Positions 1 to 6,632 of a stretch of 25,967 nucleotides of DNA are shown in pieces. The translations under genes were made by a program, and so were the position numbers. The stretch comes from Pseudomonadota bacterium (GTDB taxonomy: Bacteria; Pseudomonadota; Alphaproteobacteria; Sphingomonadales; Sphingomonadaceae): contig JAFAEG010000095.1 in NCBI GenBank assembly GCA_023424095.1, positions 1 through 25,967 of the forward strand. The letters are read 5' to 3'. The stretch's first letter is position 1. Each line of letters starts with the position of its first letter. The notes beneath the pieces were generated by a model. That model was not told the origin of the DNA. It saw only the letters and a list, made by a program, of their open reading frames with translations, and did not search any database.

Positions 1-652
1 GCCCCCCGCCGCCGGCCAGACTCCTCCGCCCGAAGGCGCACAGCCGCAAGGCGAGCGTCCGAGCGGCGAGCGTCGCCAGCGCGGTGAAGGCGCCGGTCCG
101 GGCCGTGGCGGCTTCGGCGGTCCCGGCGGCCGTGGTGGCTTTGGTGGCGGCGGCTTCGGCGGTGGTGGCGGCGGCGGCCGCATGCAGTTCAGCCTGTTCC
201 ACACCTGGCGCCTCGAGGATCGCGTGCTGATCCGCCAGGGCGTGCCCGAGCTCGACTTCCTCGACGGCTCAGCGGCCGGCAGCGGCGGCGGCACGGCGGA
301 ACATCAGATCCAGGCCCGCGCCGGCCTGTTCCGCGACGGCATGGGCGCGCGGCTCGAGGTCGATTGGCAGAGCGGCACCCGAGTCTCGGGCGTCAACGGC
401 AGCGACCTGGAATTCTCGCCCCGGATGAACGTCAATCTGCGCCTGTTCGCCAATCTCGGCCAGCAGCGCGACCTGGTCCGCGCCGTGCCCTTCTTCCGCG
501 GCACCCGCGTGAGCCTGAACATCGACAACCTCCTCGACCAGCGCGTCGAGGTCCGCGATGCGATGGGCAACACCCCGGTCAACTACCAGCCCTATCTGCT
601 GGACCCGGTCGGCCGCAGTTTCACGATCAGCCTGCGCAAGCAGTTCTTCTAA
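1..652 (+). CDS. TonB-dependent outer-membrane receptor, C-terminal part (5' truncated by window edge)
   Basis: The frame is open from base 2 to the TAA at 650-652, so only the last ~216 residues are present. The end has the usual shape of a TonB-dependent receptor beta-barrel: an 'NIDNLLDQRVEVRD' segment, a proline/tyrosine strand region, then a last strand finishing SLRKQFF, the aromatic C-terminus recognised by the BAM machinery. Before the barrel strands comes a low-complexity stretch of Gly/Arg/Phe (bases ~100-181) directly followed by MQFSLFHTW, which looks like a barrel strand; the ATG at 182 is therefore an internal methionine and not the start. Receptors of this kind import a siderophore or other large ligand using TonB/ExbB/ExbD energy; the ligand cannot be told. 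The stop overlaps the convergent terminase stop by four bases. Confidence 0.88.
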   Translation, partial: PPAAGQTPPPEGAQPQGERPSGERRQRGEGAGPGRGGFGGPGGRGGFGGGGFGGGGGGGRMQFSLFHTWRLEDRVLIRQGVPELDFLDGSAAGSGGGTAEHQIQARAGLFRDGMGARLEVDWQSGTRVSGVNGSDLEFSPRMNVNLRLFANLGQQRDLVRAVPFFRGTRVSLNIDNLLDQRVEVRDAMGNTPVNYQPYLLDPVGRSFTISLRKQFF

Positions 653-2106
653 ACACACCTAACCCGCGGCTCGCCCGACCCGATCAGCTCGCTTAGCGCC
701 CACACGCAAGCGTCTGCCCGGGCCGGCGAGCCGCCAGGCCCGACATACGCCCCGCCCGCCGTCAGCCCGTTCAGCTCGTCCTCGAGCGCGGGAAACGCCC
801 CGGCCAGCTTCACCCGTCCCCGCTCCATCCGCGCCGCCACCGGCTCCGCCCGCGCGCATTTCCCCCGGCTCGCGCTCACCAGCCTGATCGGCAGCGCATC
901 GTCGACCGCGTGCAGCACGCTCGCCACCATCTCCCCGCCCTGGTTCGCCTCCGCCACCACCCGGCTCGCATCCCATTCCGACGCCGCCGCGGCCACCGCC
1001 CGCGCCCACCCTTCCGGGCTCTTGCCCCGCACCGTCCGGTCCGCCAGCACATAGGCCACGCCGTCCGCGCCAAGCCCGCACACCACGATCCCGCACGCAT
1101 CCCCCTTGGCCGAGGCTGGCGGATCCACGCCCACCACCACCCGCCGCCAGAACGCCTCCCCCGGCCAGCCCGAATCCATCCCCGGATGCCGCTTGAGGTA
1201 CGGCAGCCTTTCCGCCCCCCGCCCCGGCCCGACTGCATCCCGCGCCGCCACGCCGCTCACCCGCGCCTGCTCCAGCAGCTCGCGCGGAAACAGCGACCCC
1301 TCCGGCTCGTCGAACAGCACCCCGTCCAGTTCCTGCCGCCCCAGCCGGGTCCCCTTATAGGTCTCCTCCGCCCACGCCTTGAACGCCCCGGCCAGATGCG
1401 CATTCTGAGCCGTCCGCCCATTTGTCTCCACCAGCCCCGGCATCGCCCGCAGCCGCTTCAGCGCCGCCACCGGCCGCGGCGTCGTCGTCACCACCACCTG
1501 CGGCCGCATGCCCTTCGCCACATCCCCAAGCCGCAAGCCCATCATCAGATTGTCCAGCGCCCGGTCCGCACTATCCTGCCCCGCGCGGGAGCTTTCCCAT
1601 TTCGCCAATTCGTCCGCCCAGGCGAAATGATGCTCCGGCCCGCGCAACCCCTCCGGCGCCGCCGCCGAGTAAGCGAACGCCTCCGCCCCGTTCGCGAACC
1701 GCAAATGCCCCCGCGTCGGCACCCAGACCATTTCCTCCGCGTCGCCCGACAGGGTCAGCAGCCCGCTCGGCCCCTCGATCATCACCCGGGCGACCTCGTC
1801 CGCCGTCCCGCCGAGCAAGGCGATCCGCGCCCCCGGATTGGCCCGCGCCTGCCGCAGCACCCATTCCGCCCCCGCCCGCGTCTTCCCGAACCCGCGCCCC
1901 GCCATGATCAGCCAGATCGCCCAGTCGTCGCGCTCGGGCAGCCTCTGCCCGCCATGCGCCTGCCACCCGAAGAAATCGGACCACAGCCCCCGCCGCGCGC
2001 AAGGCTCCATCCCGCCCACGAACCGCTCCCAAAGCGCCGAATCCCCACCACAGGCACCCGCCGCCAGCCGGAGCAACGCCCCGTTATCCAATCCCGCCAC
2101 TGTCAT
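649..2106 (-). CDS. Phage/GTA-type terminase large subunit (DNA packaging ATPase-nuclease)
   Basis: A 485-residue protein of the large-terminase family found in phages and gene transfer agents (COG5323 type). It would pump and cut DNA during head filling. Visible motifs are Walker A AGRGFGKT at residues ~69-76, Walker B FAWADE at ~161-166, the coupling motif VVVTTTPRP at ~204-212, and the RuvC-like nuclease with first Asp in VVGVDPP (~328) and a last Asp in RADACVWAL near the C-terminus. All motifs are intact and the length is normal for the family. I chose the ATG at 2106 (MTVAGLDNG); the frame stays open further upstream, but through a repeat-rich stretch with no homology signal. No portal, protease or capsid gene follows: the next gene is the convergent receptor, whose stop overlaps this one. 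It is either the remnant of a GTA/prophage or a displaced packaging gene. Confidence 0.9.
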   Translation of the reverse strand: MTVAGLDNGALLRLAAGACGGDSALWERFVGGMEPCARRGLWSDFFGWQAHGGQRLPERDDWAIWLIMAGRGFGKTRAGAEWVLRQARANPGARIALLGGTADEVARVMIEGPSGLLTLSGDAEEMVWVPTRGHLRFANGAEAFAYSAAAPEGLRGPEHHFAWADELAKWESSRAGQDSADRALDNLMMGLRLGDVAKGMRPQVVVTTTPRPVAALKRLRAMPGLVETNGRTAQNAHLAGAFKAWAEETYKGTRLGRQELDGVLFDEPEGSLFPRELLEQARVSGVAARDAVGPGRGAERLPYLKRHPGMDSGWPGEAFWRRVVVGVDPPASAKGDACGIVVCGLGADGVAYVLADRTVRGKSPEGWARAVAAAASEWDASRVVAEANQGGEMVASVLHAVDDALPIRLVSASRGKCARAEPVAARMERGRVKLAGAFPALEDELNGLTAGGAYVGPGGSPARADACVWALSELIGSGEPRVRCV

Positions 2107-2229
2107 GCTCACCCCGCCACCTATCGCTCCCCGGCGCAGGCCGGGGCCCAGCCCGGCGCGCAGCGCCGCTTTCACTTCCAAGAAGAAGAAGAGGTCGCGG
2201 GCGGCTCCGCCGCCAAGCCGCAAAGCCAC

Positions 2230-2251
2230 AAAAAAAGGCGGCAAAGCCGCC
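2230..2251 (-). terminator. Rho-independent terminator between the two terminase-like genes
   Basis: Read on the minus strand this is GGCGGC-TTT-GCCGCC followed directly by seven T. It lies after the stop of the small-subunit-like gene (2467) and before the start of the large subunit (2106), so the two genes are probably not co-transcribed, unlike most phage terminase pairs. Confidence 0.65.
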
Positions 2252-2404
2252 CATCAAACCCCCAACCCTCTTCGCGTCTTCCCTGCTTGGCGCCTTGAGC
2301 CGAAGGCTCCCAAAACCGTTCTTCTCCGCGCCTCCCCTTCCCTCCTCCGCGCCTCTGCGCGAACGAACTGCCTTCTCTTCCTTCTTCGCGCCCTTCGCAA
2401 ACCC

Positions 2405-2446
2405 GCTCATCCTGAGGAGCCGCCGCAGGCGGCGTCTCGAAGGACG
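2405..2446. repeat. Dispersed palindromic repeat, copy A (CATCCTGAG...TCGAAGGA type)
   Basis: The element starts GCTCATCCTGAGGAGC, has an inner GCCGCC-GCA-GGCGGC stem, and ends TCTCGAAGGACG. Its two ends match those of the copy at 3202-3247, with a different middle. The two copies bracket the small-subunit-like gene. The pattern is that of a non-coding mobile or processed interspersed repeat and not a coding region. Confidence 0.6.
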
Positions 2447-2466
2447 CGTGAAACAAGCCTTCCTTC

Positions 2467-3054
2467 CTAAGCCGCCCCCGCGGCAGGCCCCTCCCCGGTG
2501 ATCCGCACCCCAAACACCACCAGCCGCTTCACCAGAGCCGCCCGAACCTCCTCGTTCGAAGCCGTCCGCGGCCGCCGTCCCTTCTTGCGCGCCGCCCCGA
2601 ATGGCGACGCCCCCTCGCCGATCGACTTGCGATGCTCGCGCAGCAAGGCGATCCGCTCCATCGGGTCCATCTCCTGCAGCTCGGGAGCCTCCCAATCGCC
2701 GTCCACCTCATATTGGTCGGCCGCGATCTTCGTCTCCAGGCTCTGCGCCTCCACCCGCGCATAGCCCTGCCGAAGGCACCGGTCCCACATCTCGGCAAAG
2801 CCCTCGTCCTTCATCCGGTGCTTGAACACCGTCTGATAGCAAATCCCGGCCTTGTGCGCCGCGAACCTGATGTTGCACGTCGCCGCGAACCATTCGAGGA
2901 ACACCTCCTTGCGCCCCTTGTCGAACAGCTTGCGCTTGCCCTCCTGCACGACCTGGACGCGCCGGTTCTTGCCGGAAGCAATCCGCGTCCCCGAACCCCC
3001 ATCCTGCGTAGCTTCACGCGAAGCAGTGCCGCTCTTCCTCTTCCCAGTCGCCAT
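2467..3054 (-). CDS. Terminase small subunit-like DNA-binding protein
   Basis: About 195 residues. The basic, low-complexity N-terminus (MATGKRKSG...) is followed by a helix-turn-helix-like segment (~residues 45-95, containing FAATCNIRFAAHKAG and YQTVFKHRM) and an acidic stretch with EMDPMERIALL. This layout fits small terminase subunits, which recognise DNA and hand it to the large subunit; position next to a large-terminase gene on the same strand supports this. Two ATGs sit side by side (3057 and 3054); a strong GAGGAGG Shine-Dalgarno ends about six bases before the second, so 3054 is preferred. A terminator and repeats separate it from the large subunit. It could instead be another phage-type HTH protein. 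Confidence 0.6.
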   Translation of the reverse strand: MATGKRKSGTASREATQDGGSGTRIASGKNRRVQVVQEGKRKLFDKGRKEVFLEWFAATCNIRFAAHKAGICYQTVFKHRMKDEGFAEMWDRCLRQGYARVEAQSLETKIAADQYEVDGDWEAPELQEMDPMERIALLREHRKSIGEGASPFGAARKKGRRPRTASNEEVRAALVKRLVVFGVRITGEGPAAGAA

Positions 3055-3201
3055 CATTCCCTCCTCGTCACCCACATCCTCGTCCAAAGGCTGACTTGCC
3101 AGCCGAAGCCTCGGCGAAGGCTGGTCCGCACACGAAAAAGGGCCAAGAAGCTCACGCTCCACGACCCACCCAAACCCGCTGATTTGAACCCTTTACCTTC
3201 C

Positions 3202-3247
3202 GCTCATCCTGAGTAGCGGCTGAGCTTGTCGATGCCGCGTATCGAAG
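3202..3247. repeat. Dispersed palindromic repeat, copy B
   Basis: It begins GCTCATCCTGAGTAGC and ends GTATCGAAGGA, matching the ends of the copy at 2405-2446, but with GGCTGAGCTTGTCGATGCC in the middle. It lies at the point where GC content falls toward the restriction-enzyme gene. Confidence 0.55.
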
Positions 3248-3340
3248 GAGCCTGCCCTGAGGAAACTCAGAGATCCGGGATCCACCTTCAATTCACCAGC
3301 TTTGTCGGAATGTACCATATCAGCGTGACGCTGTCAAGGA

Positions 3341-3361
3341 ATATAGCCATATGGGATATAT
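3341..3361. promoter_or_regulatory. AT-rich near-palindrome with CCATATGG core, possible operator/promoter
   Basis: The core CCATATGG (3347-3354) is a perfect palindrome flanked on both sides by ATATA runs, in otherwise GC-rich DNA about 110 bases before the restriction-enzyme start. Its ATG (3351) also begins a 38-codon frame, with AAGGA ten bases upstream, whose TGA overlaps the start of the next gene by seven bases. It could be a controller-protein site or simply the core promoter; no regulator gene is nearby. Confidence 0.3.
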
Positions 3362-3460
3362 TCGCCGCATGATCGCGTCGGTCGTGCCGAATGTAGGTGC
3401 CTCACCGCCTGCGTCGCTACAGGCTTGGACTGCGAAAGCGCCTTGTGACTACAAAGCAGC

Positions 3461-4522
3461 ATGTTGATTGCACAGTATTTCGATCAGGTCCGCGCGATCT
3501 ATGCCAGCGGCCACGCAACCGAGCATAGCTACCGCCCTGCCCTCCGCGATCTGTTCGAAAGCATCGTCCCCGCGCTCACCGTCATCAACGAGCCGAAGCG
3601 GTCAGAGGGCGGCATGCCGGATTTCCTGTTCAACCGGGGCGATATCCCGGTTGGTTGGGCCGAGGCCAAGGATATCGACAAGGACGTTATCCGCTTGAAG
3701 GGCTACCCGCGCCGAGAGGTTATGCAGCATATCGTCGGCCACTCAAACGTTGGACTCATGTTCAATAGGCAGACCGCCAAGGAGTATTTCTCGTTCTCTT
3801 TCGTCGCAGACAAGATGATTAACCATGGCACATTCTACCTTGGAAACAGGGGCCAAGACTATCTCGCACCACTTTATCGCTACCCGCCCTCTGACGAGCA
3901 ATCCGACGCCTTCCAAGACTCGTGCCGAGTGCCAAATCTCGACCCCAAACTCTACGCCGCTATCTGCACCGCCGCCGGGATTGATCCCGCCGACCAGGCC
4001 GGGCCGGACGATGATTTCCGCGCCGTCACCGGCGATGCGCGACCGAGCGAGGTCAAGGTTTTCGACTATATCTATGGCGTGCTGCACTCGCCCGATTACC
4101 GCGCGACCTATACCGAGTTCTTGAAGATCGATTTCCCGCGCATCCCCTATCCGTCCAGCCCTGAAATATTTGCTCATGTCAGCGGGAAGGGCGAGGCGCT
4201 GCGCCGTCTGCATCTGATGGAACCCGCCGCGATCGGCGATACGCCTTATCCCTATCACGGCGAGGGTGATGACGTGGTGGCCGCTGGCTATCCCAAGCTG
4301 GAGGGCGATCGGGTCCACATCAACAAGGATCAGTATTTCGACAATGTTCCAGCCGTCGCCTGGTCCTTCCACATCGGCGGCTATCAACCCGCGCAGAAAT
4401 GGCTCAAGGATCGCCGGGGCCACGCTTTGTCGTGGGACGATATCGGCCACTATCAGAAGATCGTCAAAATCCTCGCTGAGACGGATCGGATCATGCAGGA
4501 AATCCAACTGCCGCTGGATTAG
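3461..4522 (+). CDS. Type ISP-like restriction enzyme lacking its methyltransferase core (internal deletion derivative)
   Basis: 353 residues made of two parts. Residues 1-82 look like the N-terminal nuclease of single-chain type ISP/IIG restriction-modification enzymes, with a PD-(D/E)xK signature: PDF at 53-55 (Asp54) and E68-A69-K70. Residues ~83-353 look like the C-terminal end of the same enzymes: REVMQHI...NVGLMFNRQ, YLAPLYRYP, FDYIYGVLHSPDYR, FLKIDFPRIPYP and WSFHIGGYQPAQKWL (LlaBIII-like C-terminal specificity region). Family members are usually around 1000 residues or more, with a SAM-dependent methyltransferase between these parts; no methyltransferase motif is present. The join falls at LKGY/PRREV (~base 3700) and is in frame. 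The gene is poorer in GC than its neighbours, which suggests acquisition. It may be a decayed enzyme, or a retained nuclease plus recognition unit. The start has only a weak ribosome site. Confidence 0.7.
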   Translation: MLIAQYFDQVRAIYASGHATEHSYRPALRDLFESIVPALTVINEPKRSEGGMPDFLFNRGDIPVGWAEAKDIDKDVIRLKGYPRREVMQHIVGHSNVGLMFNRQTAKEYFSFSFVADKMINHGTFYLGNRGQDYLAPLYRYPPSDEQSDAFQDSCRVPNLDPKLYAAICTAAGIDPADQAGPDDDFRAVTGDARPSEVKVFDYIYGVLHSPDYRATYTEFLKIDFPRIPYPSSPEIFAHVSGKGEALRRLHLMEPAAIGDTPYPYHGEGDDVVAAGYPKLEGDRVHINKDQYFDNVPAVAWSFHIGGYQPAQKWLKDRRGHALSWDDIGHYQKIVKILAETDRIMQEIQLPLD

Positions 4523-4576
4523 TGACGCATCGCCTAACCGACACGCCTACCGCTCGCTCTGGTAAATCCCCCCACC

Positions 4577-4605
4577 TTGCCCCTCCCCCCTCTCTCCGCT
4601 ATAGG
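4577..4605 (+). promoter_or_regulatory. Sigma-70-type promoter for the small-RNA candidate
   Basis: TTGCCC (4577-4582) and TATAGG (4600-4605) are separated by exactly 17 bases, predicting a start near 4611-4613. It points into the structured segment ending in the terminator at 4663-4707, and could also supply rpsA by read-through. Confidence 0.5.
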
Positions 4606-4610
4606 CCCCG

Positions 4611-4707
4611 CCGTCCGACGGGCGCGAGACTCGCGCTCGCGGCGGTTTGCCTCCTTCCGGTTGGCGCGTAGGGCGCGGCGCAAAGCCGCTCCCCGACGCG
4701 CCTTTTT
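4611..4707 (+). ncRNA. Candidate ~95-nt small RNA with an anti-Shine-Dalgarno-like CCTCCTT motif
   Basis: Bases after the promoter fold into two tight hairpins, CCGTC-C-GACGG (4611-4621; the realistic loop is larger) and GCGCGA-GAC-TCGCGC (4622-4636). A less structured stretch follows with CCTCCTT (4650-4656), complementary to ribosome binding sites. The segment ends in a nested hairpin (GGCGCG 4663-4668 with CGCGCC 4697-4702, inner GCGGC/GCCGC) and TTTTT (4703-4707). Promoter, structure and terminator together make a complete transcription unit without a reading frame. Some alphaproteobacterial trans-acting sRNAs carry CCUCC motifs in loops; I do not recognise this one as a named family. Confidence 0.45.
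4663..4707 (+). terminator. Rho-independent terminator of the small-RNA candidate
   Basis: The outer stem is GGCGCG/CGCGCC, the inner stem GCGGC/GCCGC with a GCAAA loop, and five T follow directly. No plus-strand coding gene ends close by; the nearest, the restriction-enzyme gene, stops at 4522, upstream of the promoter. Confidence 0.6.
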
Positions 4708-4861
4708 GGCTTGGCGCTCACCGCCGCACCCGCGCTTCACCGGCCCCTAGGACGCATGCTCCGGCAATTCCGCCGGGCATGAACGTGGCTTCATTTCCAA
4801 AGACCGGCGGATCCAACCGCCTGGCCGGAAACGACACGAACAAGAGAGACGAAGACAGCTT

Positions 4862-6562
4862 ATGGCAACCACGGCGATGCCGACCCGCGACGATTTCGCG
4901 GCCATGCTCAATGAAACCCTCGGTGGCGAGAACGAATCCTTCGAAGGACGCGTCGTCAAGGGCACGATCACCGCGATCGAGAATGATCTCGCCGTGATCG
5001 ACGTCGGTTTGAAGTCCGAAGGGCGCGTGCCGCTGCGCGAATTCGCCGCCCCGGGCCAGAAGGCCGAAGTGCAGGTCGGCGACGAAGTCGAAGTCTATGT
5101 CGATCGCATCGAGAACATGCACGGCGAAGCGATGCTCAGCCGTGACCGCGCCCGCCGCGAAGCCGCCTGGGACAAGCTGGAGAAGCAGCATGAGGCCGGC
5201 GAGCGCGTCGAGGGCGTGATCTTCGGCCGCGTGAAGGGCGGCTTCACCGTCGATCTCGGCGGCGCCGTGGCCTTCCTGCCCGGCTCGCAGGTCGACATCC
5301 GCCCGGTCCGCGACGTTCAGCCGCTGATGGACCAGGCCCAGCCGTTCCAGATCCTGAAGATGGACCGCCGCCGCGGCAACATCGTCGTGTCGCGCCGCGC
5401 CATTTTGGAAGAGACCCGCGCCGAGCAGCGCAGCGGCCTCATCCAGACGCTGGCCGAGGGCCAGATCGTCGACGGCGTCGTCAAGAACATCACCGATTAT
5501 GGTGCCTTCGTTGATCTGGGCGGCATCGACGGCCTGCTCCACGTCACCGACATCTCCTACAAGCGGGTCAACCACCCGTCCGAGGTGCTGGAGATCGGCG
5601 CGACCGTGAAGGTGCAGATCGTCCGCATCAACCGCGAGACGCAGCGCATCTCGCTCGGCATGAAGCAGCTCGAGACCGATCCGTGGGAAGGCGCGACCGC
5701 CAAGTACCCGATCGGCGGCGTGTTCAAGGGCCGCGTCACCAACATCACCGAATATGGCGCCTTCGTGGAGCTGGAAGCGGGGATCGAGGGTCTGGTCCAC
5801 GTCTCGGAAATGTCCTGGACCAAGAAGAATGTGCACCCGGGCAAGATCGTCTCGACCTCCCAGGAAGTCGATGTCGCGGTCATCGAGGTGGACGAAGAGA
5901 AGCGCCGCATCTCGCTGGGCCTCAAGCAGGCCCAGGCCAATCCGTGGGAGGCCTTCGCGGCCGCGTTCCCGGTCGGCGCCGAGGTCGAGGGCGAGGTCAA
6001 GAACTCCACCGAGTTCGGCCTGTTCATCGGTCTGGATGGCGACGTGGACGGCATGGTCCACATGTCGGACATCGCCTGGGGCGTGTCGGGCGAGGAAGCC
6101 CTGAACCTGCACCACAAGGGCGAGATGGTGAAGGCCGTCGTGCTCGACGTGGATGTCGAGAAGGAGCGCATTTCGCTCGGCATGAAGCAGCTTGAGCGTG
6201 GCGGCGTTTCGTCCGCGGCGGTCGGCGGCAGCGTCAACAAGAATGACGTCGTCACCGTCACCGTCCTCGAGGTTCGCGACGGCGGTCTGGAAGTGCAGGT
6301 CGGCGACGACGGCGCGACCGGCTTCATCAAGCGCACCGATCTGGGCCGCGACCGCGACGAGCAGCGTCCGGAGCGTTTCCAGGCCGGCCAGAAGTTCGAC
6401 GCTCTGGTGATCGGCTTCGACCGCTCGAAGAAGCCCAACTTCTCGATCAAGGCCCTGCAGATCCAGGAGGAAAAGCAGGCCGTGCAGCAATATGGTTCGT
6501 CGGATTCGGGTGCCAGCCTTGGCGACATCCTCGGCGAAGCCTTGAAGCAAAAGAACAGCTAA
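4862..6562 (+). CDS. rpsA: 30S ribosomal protein S1
   Basis: 566 residues, the normal size for proteobacterial S1, which binds mRNA on the 30S subunit and helps start translation, especially of messages with weak Shine-Dalgarno sequences. Six S1 (OB-fold) repeats are visible, beginning at about residues 26, 112, 197, 284, 370 and 457. The best marked are the middle ones, with signatures such as VKNITDYGAFVDLGGIDGLLH, VTNITEYGAFVEL and ISLGMKQL at the repeat ends. The chosen start (MATTAMPTRDD) has only an A/G-rich stretch upstream and no good Shine-Dalgarno; E. coli rpsA likewise lacks a canonical one and is autoregulated. A hairpin at 4806-4821 lies in the leader. cmk is not upstream. A strong terminator follows at 6602-6632. 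Confidence 0.97.
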   Translation: MATTAMPTRDDFAAMLNETLGGENESFEGRVVKGTITAIENDLAVIDVGLKSEGRVPLREFAAPGQKAEVQVGDEVEVYVDRIENMHGEAMLSRDRARREAAWDKLEKQHEAGERVEGVIFGRVKGGFTVDLGGAVAFLPGSQVDIRPVRDVQPLMDQAQPFQILKMDRRRGNIVVSRRAILEETRAEQRSGLIQTLAEGQIVDGVVKNITDYGAFVDLGGIDGLLHVTDISYKRVNHPSEVLEIGATVKVQIVRINRETQRISLGMKQLETDPWEGATAKYPIGGVFKGRVTNITEYGAFVELEAGIEGLVHVSEMSWTKKNVHPGKIVSTSQEVDVAVIEVDEEKRRISLGLKQAQANPWEAFAAAFPVGAEVEGEVKNSTEFGLFIGLDGDVDGMVHMSDIAWGVSGEEALNLHHKGEMVKAVVLDVDVEKERISLGMKQLERGGVSSAAVGGSVNKNDVVTVTVLEVRDGGLEVQVGDDGATGFIKRTDLGRDRDEQRPERFQAGQKFDALVIGFDRSKKPNFSIKALQIQEEKQAVQQYGSSDSGASLGDILGEALKQKNS

Positions 6563-6601
6563 ATCAGACACTTAGCGCAGATTGCGCAAGTCTGAGAGGC
6601 G

Positions 6602-6632
6602 AAAGGGCCGTGCCGTCGGGGCGGCCCTTTTT
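6602..6632 (+). terminator. Rho-independent terminator of rpsA
   Basis: AAAGGGCCG (6602-6610) pairs with CGGCCCTTT (6622-6630), followed by more T. It lies 40 bases after the rpsA stop, so ihfB needs its own promoter. Confidence 0.8.

Larger units (their letters stand above)
2107..2466. repeat. 360-bp gene-free mosaic of dispersed intergenic repeats
   Basis: This gap between the two terminase-like genes has no convincing gene. It holds a CCCCGGC/GCCGGGG hairpin (2129-2146), a GGCGGC-AAA-GCCGCC hairpin with a neighbouring A-run (2230-2251, listed separately), several short 'CGCG-CTC/TTC' low-complexity phrases (about 2270-2400), and a hairpin repeat at 2405-2446 that begins CATCCTGAGGAG and ends TCTCGAAGGA around a GCCGCC-GCA-GGCGGC core. 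These resemble short interspersed palindromic elements common between genes in sphingomonads. Open frames crossing the area have compositions typical of chance frames in GC-rich DNA. Confidence 0.6.
3055..3460. other. 406-bp intergenic region with repeat copy B and an AT-rich palindrome
   Basis: No established gene is seen. From left to right there is the leader and Shine-Dalgarno of the minus-strand gene, a stretch with short GC hairpins near 3095-3115, a second CATCCTGAG...TCGAAGGA repeat (3202-3247) followed by GCCTGCCCTGAGGAAACTCAG, then a sharp drop in GC from about 3290 that continues into the restriction-enzyme gene. The drop suggests the left boundary of an acquired segment lies at the repeat. 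A 38-codon open frame runs from the ATG at 3351 to a TGA at 3465-3467. Confidence 0.55.
4523..4861. other. 339-bp intergenic region: small-RNA candidate plus rpsA leader
   Basis: The left part holds a promoter, a structured segment and a terminator (listed separately). The right part, 4708-4861, is the rpsA leader and contains a GGCGG-ATCCAA-CCGCC hairpin (4806-4821). No cytidylate kinase gene (cmk), the common upstream neighbour of rpsA, is present. Confidence 0.6.

Noticed and set aside
910..2298. Long Arg/Pro/His-rich frame opposite the large terminase
   Set aside because: Low-complexity chance frame; the terminase motifs are on the minus strand.
4610..4740. Possible SRP (4.5S) RNA read on the minus strand because of a CCGGAAGG phrase
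   Set aside because: The conserved asymmetric loop and tetraloop arrangement are missing and the promoter and terminator point the other way.
4718..6571. Long open frame opposite rpsA
   Set aside because: Composition is the typical antisense image of an acidic, GC-rich gene; no motif and no ribosome site.
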